DNA from: Rubrivivax sp.
Lineage (GTDB): Bacteria > Pseudomonadota > Gammaproteobacteria > Burkholderiales > Burkholderiaceae
Assembly: GCA_016790225.1 (NCBI GenBank)
Contig: JAEUOZ010000060.1
Location: forward strand, 62,001 to 126,000
Length of the DNA: 64,000 bases
Reading direction: 5' to 3'
Made by a program: the position numbers and the translations under genes. Positions 16,723 to 26,574 of the stretch are shown piece after piece. The notes beneath the pieces were generated by a model. That model saw only the letters and a program-made list of their open reading frames with translations. It was not told where the DNA came from and did no database searches. The number at the start of each line of letters is the position of its first letter. Within the stretch, counting starts at the first letter, position 1.

Positions 16723-17892
16723 ATGAAAATCGCCATTGCCGGAACCGGCTACGTCGGACTCTCCAACGCCGTGCTGCTGGGCCAGCACAACGAAGTGGTC
16801 GCGCTCGACATCGTCCGCCGCAAGGTGGACATGATCAACGACAAGCAAAGCCCGATCGACGACGCCGAGCTCGCTGACTATCTGGCCCAGCGGCCGCTAA
16901 ACCTGCGCGCCACCACCGATCCGCAGGAAGCCTACGCTGGCGCCGATTTCGTCATCATCGCCACGCCCACCGATTACGACGCGCAGACCAACTACTTCAA
17001 TACCCGCTCCGTCGAGAGCGTCATTCAGGATGTGACGCGGCTCAACCCCAAGGCCGTGATGGTGATCAAGAGCACCATCCCCGTGGGCTTCACGGCCAAC
17101 GCGCGGCGCAAATACCTGACGCACAACCTCATCTTCAGCCCCGAATTCCTGCGCGAAGGCAAGGCCCTGTGGGACAACCTGCACCCCAGCCGCATCGTGG
17201 TGGGTGAAGACAGCGAACGGGCCCGCGTCTTTGCCGGGCTGCTGCAGGGCGCCGCGATCAAGCAGGACATTCCCACGCTCTTCACCGGCAGCACCGAAGC
17301 CGAGGCCATCAAGCTGTTTGCCAATACCTACCTGGCGATGCGCGTGGCCTTCTTCAACGAGCTGGATTCCTATGCCTCGGCGCTGCAGCTGGATACGCGG
17401 CAGATCATCGATGGCGTCTGCGGCGATCCGCGCATCGGCCACTTCTACAACAACCCCAGCTTCGGTTATGGCGGCTATTGCCTGCCCAAGGACACCAAGC
17501 AGCTGCTGGCCAACTACAACAGCGTGCCGCAGACGCTGATTTCCGCGATCGTCAGCGCCAACAGCACGCGCAAGGACTTCGTGGCCTTCGATATCCTCGG
17601 CCGCCAACCAAAGACCGTGGGCGTCTACCGCCTGGTGATGAAGGCCGGCAGCGACAACTACCGCGCCAGCAGCGTGCAAGGCATCATGAAGCGCATCAAG
17701 GCGCGCGGCACGCCCGTGATCGTCTATGAGCCCGTGCTGTCGGAAGCCGAGTTCTACAACTCGCCCGTCGTCAACGATCTGGCGCAGTTCAAGGCGCAGT
17801 CTGACCTGATCATCGCCAACCGGCTGACGCCGGAACTGGAGGATGTAAAGGACAAGGTCTATACGCGGGATCTCTTCGGCAGCGACAGCTGA
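16723..17892 (+). CDS. ugd: UDP-glucose 6-dehydrogenase
   Basis: A 389-residue enzyme of the short Ugd type, oxidising UDP-glucose to UDP-glucuronate with NAD. The N-terminal Rossmann motif is AGTGYVG at 6-12. [18 protein letters not shown], and the active-site [14 protein letters not shown] with nucleophile C253 are all present. I chose the ATG at 16723, which starts the canonical [12 protein letters not shown], over the longer frame. With uxs at 19545 it gives a route to UDP-xylose. First gene of the long EPS operon. Confidence 0.94.
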   Translation: MKIAIAGTGYVGLSNAVLLGQHNEVVALDIVRRKVDMINDKQSPIDDAELADYLAQRPLNLRATTDPQEAYAGADFVIIATPTDYDAQTNYFNTRSVESVIQDVTRLNPKAVMVIKSTIPVGFTANARRKYLTHNLIFSPEFLREGKALWDNLHPSRIVVGEDSERARVFAGLLQGAAIKQDIPTLFTGSTEAEAIKLFANTYLAMRVAFFNELDSYASALQLDTRQIIDGVCGDPRIGHFYNNPSFGYGGYCLPKDTKQLLANYNSVPQTLISAIVSANSTRKDFVAFDILGRQPKTVGVYRLVMKAGSDNYRASSVQGIMKRIKARGTPVIVYEPVLSEAEFYNSPVVNDLAQFKAQSDLIIANRLTPELEDVKDKVYTRDLFGSDS

Positions 17893-17956
17893 AGCGACGG
17901 GCGCACCCCTCAGCGCGCCACCCACGCGCTGATGCCGCCCCCGGGCACCCTGATCG

Positions 17957-19405
17957 ATGATCGATCAACTGCAGATCACCCACCACGGCGCCATCGACGG
18001 CGTCACCGGCTCCTGCCACCGGCTCACCCTGCCCGGCGGAGACGCCTTCCTCGTGGATTGCGGCCTGTTCCAGGGCGCTGAGACCTCCGGCGATGGCGCT
18101 GGCGCCAGCCAGCTGGAAATCCGGTTTGACATCAGCACCGTGCGCGCCCTGCTGGTGACGCACGTGCACATCGATCACGTGGGGCGCATTCCCTACCTGC
18201 TGGCAGCGGGCTTCAAGGGGCCCATCTACTGCAGTGAAGCGTCAGCCCAGCTGCTGCCCATGGTGCTGGAAGATGCGCTCAAGGTGGGCTTCACGCGCGA
18301 TGCGGCGCTGATCGGCCGCGTGCTGGCGCAGCTGAAGAAGCAGATCATCGCGCTGCCCTACAAGGCCTGGTTTCCCTTGCTGAAGGCCGATGCCGCGCAG
18401 CCAGAGCGCCCCTGCCTTCGGCTGCGCCTGCAGCCTGCGGGCCACATCCTCGGCAGCGCCTACCTGGAACTGGAAGCCACGCGCGGCAACGGCAAGAGCC
18501 CGCAAGACAAGGCGCTGGTGGTCTTCAGCGGCGATCTGGGCGCACCCTACACGCCGCTGCTGCCGGCGCCGGCCAGCCCCTCGCGCGCCGATGTGCTGGT
18601 GGTTGAAAGCACCTACGGCGACCGTGTGCACGACAGCCGCAAGACCCGCCGCCAGCGCCTGCAGGCGATCTGCGAACACGCCTTCGGCAACCGCGGCACG
18701 CTGCTGATACCCGCCTTCAGCATCGGCCGCACGCAGGAACTGCTGTACGAGCTGGAAGAGATCATCCACCGCAACCGCCAGCGCCCGGCCGCGCAGGGCC
18801 TGAACTGGGGTGATCTGGACATCGTGGTCGATTCACCGCTGGCCGCGGATTTCACGGCCGGCTACGCGCGCCTGAAGGAACACTGGGACGCCGAAGCCCG
18901 CAGCAAGGTCGCCCAGGGCCGGCATCCGCTGGATTTCGAGAACGTCACCACGATCCCGGACCATGCCACCCACCTGCGCACCGTGGAATACCTGGCCAAG
19001 ACCGCGCGCCCGGCCATCGTGATTGCCGCCAGCGGCATGTGCAGCGGCGGCCGCATCGTCAACTACCTCAAGGCCATGCTGGGTGATGCGCGGCACGACG
19101 TGCTGTTCTGCGGCTACCAGGCCGCCGGCACGCCGGGGCGAGACATCCTGCAATACGCGCCCAAAGCCGGCAAGCCCGGCGGCTACGTCCAGCTGGATGG
19201 CCAGCGCATCGATATCCGCGCCGGCATCCACCAGCTTTCCGGCTTTTCCGCCCATGCGGATCAGAAAGACCTGCTGAACTTCGTCGCCCGCATCCCCAAG
19301 CCGCCCCGCCAGGTGCGCATCGTCCATGGGGATGACGCAGCGAAGGCGACGCTGGCGCAGAAGATCCGGGCGCTGGGCGACACGACGAGCGTCGTCATTC
19401 CGTGA
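17957..19405 (+). CDS. MBL-fold / beta-CASP nuclease-like protein
   Basis: A 482-residue metallo-beta-lactamase fold protein with HVHIDH at 69-74, [13 protein letters not shown], and the beta-CASP signatures [17 protein letters not shown] and GFSAHADQ. This set matches RNA-processing beta-CASP enzymes (YbcI/CPSF-like family), and the zinc ligands look complete. It sits between ugd and uxs, the two genes for UDP-xylose, which is odd for a ribonuclease. It may be a housekeeping gene caught in the operon or a regulator of its mRNA. Confidence 0.85.
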   Translation: MIDQLQITHHGAIDGVTGSCHRLTLPGGDAFLVDCGLFQGAETSGDGAGASQLEIRFDISTVRALLVTHVHIDHVGRIPYLLAAGFKGPIYCSEASAQLLPMVLEDALKVGFTRDAALIGRVLAQLKKQIIALPYKAWFPLLKADAAQPERPCLRLRLQPAGHILGSAYLELEATRGNGKSPQDKALVVFSGDLGAPYTPLLPAPASPSRADVLVVESTYGDRVHDSRKTRRQRLQAICEHAFGNRGTLLIPAFSIGRTQELLYELEEIIHRNRQRPAAQGLNWGDLDIVVDSPLAADFTAGYARLKEHWDAEARSKVAQGRHPLDFENVTTIPDHATHLRTVEYLAKTARPAIVIAASGMCSGGRIVNYLKAMLGDARHDVLFCGYQAAGTPGRDILQYAPKAGKPGGYVQLDGQRIDIRAGIHQLSGFSAHADQKDLLNFVARIPKPPRQVRIVHGDDAAKATLAQKIRALGDTTSVVIP

Positions 19406-19439
19406 GTCCGCTTCGGCCTTGAGCCGATCCAGAGACCCC

Positions 19440-19479
19440 TCTCCGCTTTCTCTCCGCTTTCTCTTCGCTTTCTCTCCGC
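19440..19479. repeat. 11-bp tandem repeat (TCTCCGCTTTC)
   Basis: Three full copies (the third with one change, TCTTCGCTTTC) and a partial fourth fill part of the gap between the beta-CASP and uxs genes. The strand is pyrimidine-rich. Confidence 0.85.
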
Positions 19480-19544
19480 ATCCCGGCCAGACCGCCTCGG
19501 GTTCAACCGGCCCGTCGCGCAACCGCCCCACATCACCCGCCGCC

Positions 19545-20531
19545 ATGACCCGCCACTACAACCCCCGAAAGCGCATCCTCATCACCGGCGGCGCCGGCTT
19601 TCTGGGAAGCCACCTGGCTGACCGCCTGCTCGCCCGCGGCGATGAGGTGGTGGTGGCGGACAACCTCTTCACCGGTGCCAAGCGCAACATCGAGCACCTG
19701 CACGATCACCCGCGCTTTGAATTCATCCGGCACGACGTGACCTTTCCGCTCTACATCGAGGTGGACCAGATCTACAACCTGGCCTGCCCCGCCAGCCCCA
19801 TCCACTACCAGCACGATCCGGTTCAAACCACCAAGACCAGCGTGCACGGCGCCATCAACATGCTGGGCCTGGCCAAACGGCTGAAGGCTCGCATCTTCCA
19901 AGCCAGCACCAGCGAGGTCTACGGCGATCCTGCCGTCCACCCGCAGCGCGAAGAGTACTGGGGCAACGTCAATCCCATCGGCATGCGCAGCTGCTATGAC
20001 GAAGGCAAGCGTTGCGCCGAGACGCTGTTCTTCGACTACTACCGCCAGCACAAGCTGGACATCCGCGTGGCCCGAATCTTCAACACCTACGGCCCGCGCA
20101 TGCACCCCAACGACGGCCGCGTGGTGAGCAACTTCATCATGCAGGCCCTGCAAGGCCAGGACATCACCATCTACGGCGAAGGCCAGCAGACCCGCAGCTT
20201 CTGCTACGTGGACGATTTGATCGAAGGCTTCATCCGCTTCATGGATCTGCCCCGCGCAGAAGACGGCGGCCCCGGCTTTCCCGGCCCCATCAACCTGGGC
20301 AACCCCGGCGAATTCACCATCCGCCAACTGGCCGAGCTGGTGATCGAACTCACCGGCTCCTCATCCCGCCTCGTCTTCAAACCCCTACCCGCCGACGACC
20401 CGCTGCAGCGCCAGCCCAATATCAGCCGCGCCAAGGAGATGCTGGGTGGGTGGGAGCCGAAGGTGCAGTTGAGGGAGGGGTTGGGGAAGGCGATTGCGTA
20501 CTTTGACCGTATGCTGGTGTCAACCCCTTGA
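19545..20531 (+). CDS. uxs: UDP-glucuronate decarboxylase (UDP-xylose synthase)
   Basis: A 328-residue extended SDR enzyme. The NAD motif GGAGFLGS is at 15-22, STSEVYGDP at 121-129 and the catalytic Y151-DEG-K155. YDEGKR is typical of UDP-xylose synthases rather than 4-epimerases. It should decarboxylate UDP-glucuronate from Ugd to UDP-xylose. The start ATG at 19545 precedes the conserved RKRILITGG; the longer upstream frame is unlikely. Preceded by an 11-bp tandem repeat. Confidence 0.92.
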   Translation: MTRHYNPRKRILITGGAGFLGSHLADRLLARGDEVVVADNLFTGAKRNIEHLHDHPRFEFIRHDVTFPLYIEVDQIYNLACPASPIHYQHDPVQTTKTSVHGAINMLGLAKRLKARIFQASTSEVYGDPAVHPQREEYWGNVNPIGMRSCYDEGKRCAETLFFDYYRQHKLDIRVARIFNTYGPRMHPNDGRVVSNFIMQALQGQDITIYGEGQQTRSFCYVDDLIEGFIRFMDLPRAEDGGPGFPGPINLGNPGEFTIRQLAELVIELTGSSSRLVFKPLPADDPLQRQPNISRAKEMLGGWEPKVQLREGLGKAIAYFDRMLVSTP

Positions 20532-20578
20532 TCGGCGAGGGGTGTCAGCTGAGTGTCTGACCGGCGAGAAGATATCTC

Positions 20579-21625
20579 TTGCAGGGTAAGCCCTTGACGC
20601 CCAGCCGCCCTCGATTGACGGAAGTTGATCAGCTGCGCGGGATTGCCGCGCTCGCCGTGACATGGTTTCACCTCACCAACCAATACCCGGAGGCGTCGTG
20701 GGTACGCCAAAGCGGCTTTCATGGCTGGCTTGGAGTTGAGGTTTTCTTCGTGATTTCCGGATTCGTTCTTCCATGGGCCCTGTTCGGCAGTGGGTATAGC
20801 GTGCAGCGCGACTTTGGGCGCTTCATGGCGAGACGGCTCATCCGACTGGAACCTCCTTATCTCGTGTCCATCGTGCTGGTGATCCTGCTGTGGTACGCAA
20901 GCGCTGCGATGCCCGGATTTGCTGGTAAACCGCCAGATTTGTCCGCGGTTCAGGTGGCGTCGCATCTGGGTTATCTGACCGGGCTTTTGGGCGAAGCGTG
21001 GCTTTCGCCTGTGTACTGGACCTTGGCCATCGAATTCCAGTTCTACCTGCTGCTGGCCATGACTTTACCCATTTGGCTGCACCCGAGGCCGCTGGTGCCG
21101 CTGATTGCATCCGCGATGATCTGCGCACTTGGCGCTGTGGTATCTGACAAGTTGCTTCCGCACTACTGGGCCTACTTCGCGATGGGAATCGCTGTCTTTC
21201 GTGCTCGTGTCGGTTTGGACAGTTCAGCACAACTACTTGCTGCGTGCACTCTGATGGCTGCCATACTCGTCGCCCTGGGACGTATGCCGCTGGCGGCTGC
21301 AGTCGGTCTTGGCGCCGTACTCGTGTTGAGCGTGCCGCGACACATACCCTCAGTCGCACTGTTGCGATGGCTGGGGGCCATCTCTTTCAGCCTATACCTG
21401 GTTCATGTCCCCATTGGCGGCCGAGTTGTCAACCTGATGAGCCGGCTCGGGGACAGCACAACCATTCAGTTCGTGGCATCTCTGATGGCGCTGGCCTTGT
21501 CGTTGCTGGCAGCACAGGTTTTCTGGTGGTTGATTGAGCGGCCCAGCATGCGTTGGGCAGCCTCATTGCCACTGGTACGCCGTGACGCAGCAAGCCACAC
21601 TCCTGCCGTGGGTAGCACCCGGTGA
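20579..21625 (+). CDS. Membrane acyltransferase (acyltransferase-3 family)
   Basis: A 348-residue protein with about ten membrane helices. VDQLRGIAALAVTWFHLT at the start contains the conserved arginine and histidine. GWLGVEVFFVISGFVLPW and RRLIRLEPPYLVS follow the OafA/acyltransferase-3 pattern. It should O-acylate a sugar of the polysaccharide from the cytoplasmic side. The frame opens with TTG at 20579 (GAGAAG upstream); TTG at 20594 is an alternative, so the start is uncertain. Its stop overlaps the next start (GTGA). Confidence 0.85.
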   Translation: MQGKPLTPSRPRLTEVDQLRGIAALAVTWFHLTNQYPEASWVRQSGFHGWLGVEVFFVISGFVLPWALFGSGYSVQRDFGRFMARRLIRLEPPYLVSIVLVILLWYASAAMPGFAGKPPDLSAVQVASHLGYLTGLLGEAWLSPVYWTLAIEFQFYLLLAMTLPIWLHPRPLVPLIASAMICALGAVVSDKLLPHYWAYFAMGIAVFRARVGLDSSAQLLAACTLMAAILVALGRMPLAAAVGLGAVLVLSVPRHIPSVALLRWLGAISFSLYLVHVPIGGRVVNLMSRLGDSTTIQFVASLMALALSLLAAQVFWWLIERPSMRWAASLPLVRRDAASHTPAVGSTR

Positions 21626-22479
21626 TTCAGCGTCTTGTGCGTCAGATCGCATACCTGAGGCGTCATCCGCTGACCGCTGAGCGCCCGGCTGAGGCATTGG
21701 GACGTTTTCTCGCTTGGCAGCTCAAGAGCCGGCTTCAATCGGAGATCGAGTTTCGCTGGATCGAAGGAAGCAAGCTGCTGGTCAAGCGCGGCATGACGGG
21801 AGCAACCGGCAATATCTACTGCGGCCTGCACGAGTTTGTCGACATGGCATTCGTGCTGCATCTATTGCGACCGGGGGACCTTTTTGGAGATGTCGGCGCC
21901 AACATCGGCAGCTACACAGTTCTCGCGTCGGCCGTTTGTGGTGCACGAGTGATGGCTGTGGAACCCGATCCGGGAACGGTCAAGAATCTCAAGCGTAATG
22001 TGCTGCTGAATCGGGTTGAAGATCGCGTGACGATTGCCGAGACAGCCGTCGGTGATCGAGAGGGCTCGATTCGCTTCACGGTCGGTTTGGACACCATGAA
22101 CAAGGTCAGCTTGCAAAACGAGTCCGCTGCTTGGCGCGAGGTGCCACTCACCACCTTGGACAGGCTCTTTTCCTCCAACGATCCGATCATGCTGAAGCTG
22201 GACGTTGAAGGCTTTGAGGCTGAAGTCCTGCAAGGTGCAGAGCAAGTGCTGGCCAGGCACACCTTGTTGGCAGTCCAGTCTGAGTCAAGAGATCAGCGGG
22301 TGCTGGATCAGTTGCTGCGCCATGGGTTCGTCGAGACTCACTACAACCCATTCGCTCGGCAGTTGGTGAGTCATCAATCTCTGCCTCAGAGCAACGGCCT
22401 TTTTGTCAGGGACAAGGCGCAAGTTGAGGCCCGCATCCGTGAGGCACCTCGCTTCCGGGTGCTTCACCACGAGATTTGA
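21622..22479 (+). CDS. FkbM-family methyltransferase
   Basis: A 285-residue S-adenosylmethionine-dependent methyltransferase. The cofactor motif is D90-VGANIG, followed by VMAVEPDP, and the family mark KLDVEGFEAEVL lies near 193-204. It probably O-methylates a sugar of the EPS. The GTG start overlaps the acyltransferase stop and its own stop overlaps the next start (TTGA), which makes a tightly coupled block. Confidence 0.88.
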   Translation: MIQRLVRQIAYLRRHPLTAERPAEALGRFLAWQLKSRLQSEIEFRWIEGSKLLVKRGMTGATGNIYCGLHEFVDMAFVLHLLRPGDLFGDVGANIGSYTVLASAVCGARVMAVEPDPGTVKNLKRNVLLNRVEDRVTIAETAVGDREGSIRFTVGLDTMNKVSLQNESAAWREVPLTTLDRLFSSNDPIMLKLDVEGFEAEVLQGAEQVLARHTLLAVQSESRDQRVLDQLLRHGFVETHYNPFARQLVSHQSLPQSNGLFVRDKAQVEARIREAPRFRVLHHEI

Positions 22480-23768
22480 GTGCTGCTGCGGGTTGTAGCG
22501 AAGTGGCACTGAAGTTCCCCATCGGCAGTCCACAAGGAGCATCAAGATCAGCAGCCGGAACGCCCGTAGCCCAATTGATCAACTCCAAAGCAGCCACCTC
22601 GGCAAGAGGCCTGCGCGCTTGGGCTTTGCGCCTTTTGCCGCGGCCCCGAGAGCCAGAAGGCGCCAAGGGCTTCCGGGTCTTGATGCTTCTCACCGATGCG
22701 TATGGAGCCCACGGCGGCATCGCCAAGTTCAACCGGGATCTCATCGAGAGCATCGCTTCGACCCCTGGCTGCGCGGAGGTGGTTTGCCTGCCGAGGCTGA
22801 TACCGCAGCCCATGCAGGCGCTGCCGGAGCGCGTGCGTTACGTCACCGAAGCCGCCCGCAGCACGGCCCGTTTTCTTTCGTGCGCGCTGAAGACACTCAT
22901 CCAAGGGCCTTTCGATCTGGTGGTGATCGGGCACATCAACCTTTCGCCGCTCGGCGTGTGGCTGGCTCGCCGCCAGCGTGCCCCATCGATGCTCTTCATC
23001 CACGGCATCGATGCGTGGCAGCGCCACCATCGCAACTCTGTCGTGCGCGCCATGCCCCATTTGGACCATGTGGTGGGCGTGAGTGAAGTGACTCTCAGCC
23101 GCTTTCGCGCCTGGTCTGGCGTGCCGGCAACCCGCACCAGTGTCCTACCCAACAGCGTGGACCTGGAGCGCTTCACCCCGGGGCCCAAGGCGCCGGATCT
23201 GGTGGAGCAGTTGGCGCTGCAAGGCCGCACTGTGCTGATGACTTTCGGGCGCCTGGCCAGCGAAGACCGCTGCAAGGGCTTTGACGAGATCATTGAAGTG
23301 ATGGGCAGCCTGCTGGAGCAAAGGCCTGAGCTGGTCTACCTCATCTGCGGCACTGGCCCCGATCAGGCCCGCCTGCAGGCCAAGTGCCGCCAGCTGGGCG
23401 TTGACCAGGCCGTCCGGTTCAGCGGCTTCGTGCCCGAAGCGCGCAAGGTGGACTACTACCGCCTGGCCGATGCCTATGTGATGCCCAGCCAGGGTGAAGG
23501 CTTTGGAATCGTCTTCCTGGAAGCGATGGCCTGCGGCATACCCGCGATGGGCAGCAGCCTGGATGGCGGGCGCGAAGCGCTGCTGGATGGACAGCTGGGG
23601 GAACTGGTGAACGCCGCCGTGCCCGCTGAAGTGCGTGCGGGCATCGAGCGCACGCTGGCACGCGCCAAGGGCAGACCGGATGGCTTGAGCCTGTTCTCAA
23701 TCCACGCATTCGCTGGCCGGGTTCAGCAACTCATCCGAAACACGTTGAGGCCAGCCACAACGGCCTGA
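22476..23768 (+). CDS. Glycosyltransferase family 4
   Basis: A GT-B enzyme of up to 430 residues. The N-terminal domain begins at FRVLMLLTDAYGAHGGIAKF (about residue 66). The C-terminal donor domain has LMTFGRLASEDRCKGFDE, then GEGFGIVFLEAMACG with the two EX7E glutamates. The TTG start at 22476 overlaps the previous stop, but the first 60 residues are low-complexity, so a later start is possible. Adds a sugar to the lipid-linked repeat; donor unknown. Confidence 0.88.
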   Translation: MSAAAGCSEVALKFPIGSPQGASRSAAGTPVAQLINSKAATSARGLRAWALRLLPRPREPEGAKGFRVLMLLTDAYGAHGGIAKFNRDLIESIASTPGCAEVVCLPRLIPQPMQALPERVRYVTEAARSTARFLSCALKTLIQGPFDLVVIGHINLSPLGVWLARRQRAPSMLFIHGIDAWQRHHRNSVVRAMPHLDHVVGVSEVTLSRFRAWSGVPATRTSVLPNSVDLERFTPGPKAPDLVEQLALQGRTVLMTFGRLASEDRCKGFDEIIEVMGSLLEQRPELVYLICGTGPDQARLQAKCRQLGVDQAVRFSGFVPEARKVDYYRLADAYVMPSQGEGFGIVFLEAMACGIPAMGSSLDGGREALLDGQLGELVNAAVPAEVRAGIERTLARAKGRPDGLSLFSIHAFAGRVQQLIRNTLRPATTA

Positions 23769-23799
23769 ACAGAGCAAACAACATCACCCCAAGGAAACG

Positions 23800-24654
23800 A
23801 TGACGGTTCAGACCTCTCAAGCACCACCGCCCTTTGAAACCCTGGTCCTGGAAGCCGGGCGCGCCGAGCGCCACTACTGGGCGGACTTGTGGCGCTACCG
23901 CGAACTGTTTGCCATCCTGGCCTGGCGGGACGTGGCGGTGCAGTACAAGCAGACGGTCATCGGCGCGGCCTGGGCGGTGGTGCGCCCGGCGCTGACGATG
24001 ATCATCTTCACCGTGGTGTTCGGCCGCGTGGCCGGGCTGCCCACCGAAGGCAACGTGCCCTATCCCTTGCTGGTGATGGCCGGCATGCTGCCCTGGTTTC
24101 TGTTTGCCACGGTGCTGGGCAACGGCAGCAACAGCCTGGTGCAGAACGGCAACCTCATCAGCAAGGTCTACTTTCCGCGCCTGATCGTGCCCGTGGCCAG
24201 CAGCATGGTGGCGCTTGTCGACTTCAGCATCAGCCTGGGGCTGACCTTCTTGCTGATGCTGTGGTTTGGCTTCTGGCCCAGCTGGCAGCTGCTGCTGCTG
24301 CCTGTGTTCATCTTGATGGCCTTGCTGGCCGCACTGGGACCGGCACTGATCATGGCCTCACTCAACGTGAAATACCGTGACTTCCGCTTCGTGGTGCCCT
24401 TCGTCGTGCAGTTTGGGCTGTATGTGTCACCCGTAGGCTTCTCCGCCAAGGTGGTGCCCGAGCAGTGGCAGCTGCTCTATGCGCTGAACCCGATGGTGGG
24501 GGTGATTGATGGGTTCAGGTGGTGTTTGCTGGGGGGGCAGACACGGTTTGATCCTGCGACTCTTGCGGTGAGCCTGGTTGTCATCGGCCTGCTGCTCGCC
24601 CTGGGTGTGCGGATGTTTCGTGCGACCGAAAAGTCATTTGCCGATCTGATCTGA
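23800..24654 (+). CDS. wzm: Polysaccharide ABC exporter permease (Wzm-like)
   Basis: A 284-residue ABC-2 type permease with six membrane segments. YRELFAILAWRDVAVQYKQT in the N-terminal amphipathic region and LNVKYRDFRFVVPF near 188-201 are typical of Wzm/KpsM-type exporters. AAGGAA lies just before the ATG. It pairs with the ATPase gene, whose start overlaps its stop by one base (TGATG). Exports a completed lipid-linked glycan across the inner membrane. Confidence 0.93.
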   Translation: MTVQTSQAPPPFETLVLEAGRAERHYWADLWRYRELFAILAWRDVAVQYKQTVIGAAWAVVRPALTMIIFTVVFGRVAGLPTEGNVPYPLLVMAGMLPWFLFATVLGNGSNSLVQNGNLISKVYFPRLIVPVASSMVALVDFSISLGLTFLLMLWFGFWPSWQLLLLPVFILMALLAALGPALIMASLNVKYRDFRFVVPFVVQFGLYVSPVGFSAKVVPEQWQLLYALNPMVGVIDGFRWCLLGGQTRFDPATLAVSLVVIGLLLALGVRMFRATEKSFADLI

Positions 24655-25955
24655 TGGACAACGATATAGCCATCCGGGTGGAAGGACTCGGCAAGAAATA
24701 CCTGATCGGCCACCAGAGCGCTGACCGGTCCGCAACCCTGCGTGAAACCGTGATGCGCAGCGCAGGCAACTTCCTGCGGTCAGCACTCGATATGGCGAGA
24801 GGACGCCAGATCGTCAGTGGAGACGATGTGGAGGAATTCTGGGCGCTTCGCGACCTGAACTTCGAGATCCGCCGGGGAGATGTGGTCGGCGTCATTGGCA
24901 GGAATGGCGCGGGAAAGTCCACTCTGCTTAAGGTGCTATCGCGAATCACGGAGCCCAGCGAAGGACGTGCTCAAATCAATGGTCGAGTATCGAGTCTTCT
25001 CGAGGTGGGCACAGGGTTTCATCCAGAACTCTCTGGCCGCGAAAACATTTATCTGAATGGTGCCATTCTTGGTATGAGTCGCGATGAGATTCGCCGCAAG
25101 TTTGATGAGATTGTTGCATTTTCCGAAGTTGAGCGATTCCTGGATACTCCAGTCAAACGATACTCGAGTGGAATGTACGTTAGGCTTGCCTTTGCTGTCG
25201 CCGCGCACCTCGAGAGCGAGATTTTGGTCATCGATGAAGTGCTAGCAGTCGGAGATACAGAGTTTCAGAAGCGATGCTTGGGAAAAATGCATAGCGTAGC
25301 TCGATCAGGTCGAACTGTTCTATTTGTATCGCACTCCCTTTCAAGTGTCGCGACCCTCTGCAATCGGGGAATTCTCCTGTCTGGTGGAGTGGTTGAGCTG
25401 GCTAGTGAGATTGGTCCGGTACTTGATTATTACAGACGATCTTGGATCAACCATTCACATGTCCTAACTTGGCAGCCAGAAGTCGCACCTGGGGACGACA
25501 CCGCGCGATTGCTTTCAATTCGGGCAAGTCAATCTAAGCAGCGCGGTCACTTTGTAACGTCTGAGCCATTACTTATTATAATGGAAGTAAAAGTTCTAAA
25601 GTTGGAAGCCGGATTAAACATCGGCTTCGAGATGCAGACTTCTGATGGAACTTCGTTGCTATGGTCTCATTTTACTGACTCAGATGAGCAAGAGTGGCCT
25701 CAACTGCACTTGGGTGTAAACAAGCTCTGTTGCGAGATACCTAGAGAATTACTTAATGCTGGAACCTACTATATTGCACCCAAGATTAGCATTCACTCGC
25801 GTCGCTGGATTGCAGACCTGCAGCCAACGCTTCCTTTGGAACTACATCTCGACCATGGACTTTCACCGTATTGGACCAGTCAATCTGATGGCAAGAGATT
25901 AGGTCTATTGACGCCTATACTGAACTGGAGCAATACTTTAGTGGCGAACAATTAG
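24654..25955 (+). CDS. wzt: Polysaccharide ABC exporter ATPase with C-terminal binding domain (Wzt-like)
   Basis: A 433-residue protein. The nucleotide-binding domain has Walker A GRNGAGKST at 82-90, signature YSSGMYVRLAF at 170-180, and Walker B ILVIDEVLA from 190. After about residue 260 comes a beta-rich domain of the type that recognises the modified end of O-antigen chains in Wzt. Base composition changes inside the gene: high GC to about 24950, clearly AT-richer after. The recombination point would fall just after Walker A. Confidence 0.92.
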   Translation: MDNDIAIRVEGLGKKYLIGHQSADRSATLRETVMRSAGNFLRSALDMARGRQIVSGDDVEEFWALRDLNFEIRRGDVVGVIGRNGAGKSTLLKVLSRITEPSEGRAQINGRVSSLLEVGTGFHPELSGRENIYLNGAILGMSRDEIRRKFDEIVAFSEVERFLDTPVKRYSSGMYVRLAFAVAAHLESEILVIDEVLAVGDTEFQKRCLGKMHSVARSGRTVLFVSHSLSSVATLCNRGILLSGGVVELASEIGPVLDYYRRSWINHSHVLTWQPEVAPGDDTARLLSIRASQSKQRGHFVTSEPLLIIMEVKVLKLEAGLNIGFEMQTSDGTSLLWSHFTDSDEQEWPQLHLGVNKLCCEIPRELLNAGTYYIAPKISIHSRRWIADLQPTLPLELHLDHGLSPYWTSQSDGKRLGLLTPILNWSNTLVANN

Positions 25956-26037
25956 AAATTTATCTCAAAACCTCTGGTTAAAGGCGCCCCTGAGGCGAAG
26001 TCGGAACATCTCCTCACGCACCCCGCCGTTCGCCAAA

Positions 26038-26343
26038 GGGTCACGACGCAGATGAGTTCATCGAAAACTGCAGAGGACCAAGTTACTCCGCACATTACGC
26101 AGATCAAATCAGGGCAATCATCAGCGGTGCCTGATTCGATCGCGGCGACTTAAGGCTATGCACTGTCACAACAGAAGCGCAAACTGATTGAGCAAGGTCT
26201 GGAGCAAGTTCATTCTTCCGATCCGCCAAGTGATGGTGCGGGGCATCGCAAACGTTGACCAGTTATTCATGATCACGATGGCTGCCTACAACTTGGTTCG
26301 GATGCGCACCTTAGGGCAAATCCGCCTGGAGCCTGCGCGATGA
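26038..26343 (+). pseudogene. Transposase remnant (IS5/IS1182-like DDE type)
   Basis: Read in pieces, the DNA encodes G-H-D-A-D-E-F-I-E-N-C-R, then after a frame change DQVTPHITQIKSGQSS up to a stop, then GYALSQQKRKLIEQ. After a further frame change it reads SKFILPIRQVMVRG and QLFMITMAAYNLVRMR to a stop at 26341-26343. This is the conserved C-terminal third of a DDE transposase, where the QKRKLIEQ block carries the catalytic glutamate region. Two frameshifts and one in-frame stop make it dead, and the N-terminal two thirds are missing. Confidence 0.8.
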
Positions 26344-26470
26344 CAGTGGAAGGCCTGAAAGGTGGTCCTCTGAGGGCTCCAAACAGCCTTTTTGGGGAGA
26401 AGACGAAAGACCTCGGCAGTCAATTTTCCAAGCGACGGTTCACTGAACCGCGGACATCATCGGCTGCACC

Positions 26471-26492
26471 GAGTTTTTCACGAGCCTGCTAG
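26471..26492. mobile_element. Putative IS right-end terminus
   Basis: GAGTTTTTCACGAGCCTGCT resembles the terminal inverted repeats of the same transposase group, and lies about 130 bp past the dead transposase. No matching left end was found, so the element is deleted on that side. Inferred from memory of such ends. Confidence 0.35.
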
Positions 26493-26574
26493 GATCGGCA
26501 CAGGGTTCTGCAGACTTTCCCTACAAAATGAGTCTGCCTAGGCGTTACGCTTTACCTTTCCTTGGATATCTTTA

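Larger units (their letters stand above)
25956..26574. other. Gap holding a decayed insertion sequence
   Basis: This 619-bp stretch has no intact gene. Its central part is a broken transposase (26038-26343). The right part ends with a putative IS terminus at 26471-26492. The rest shows nothing recognisable. Confidence 0.7.
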
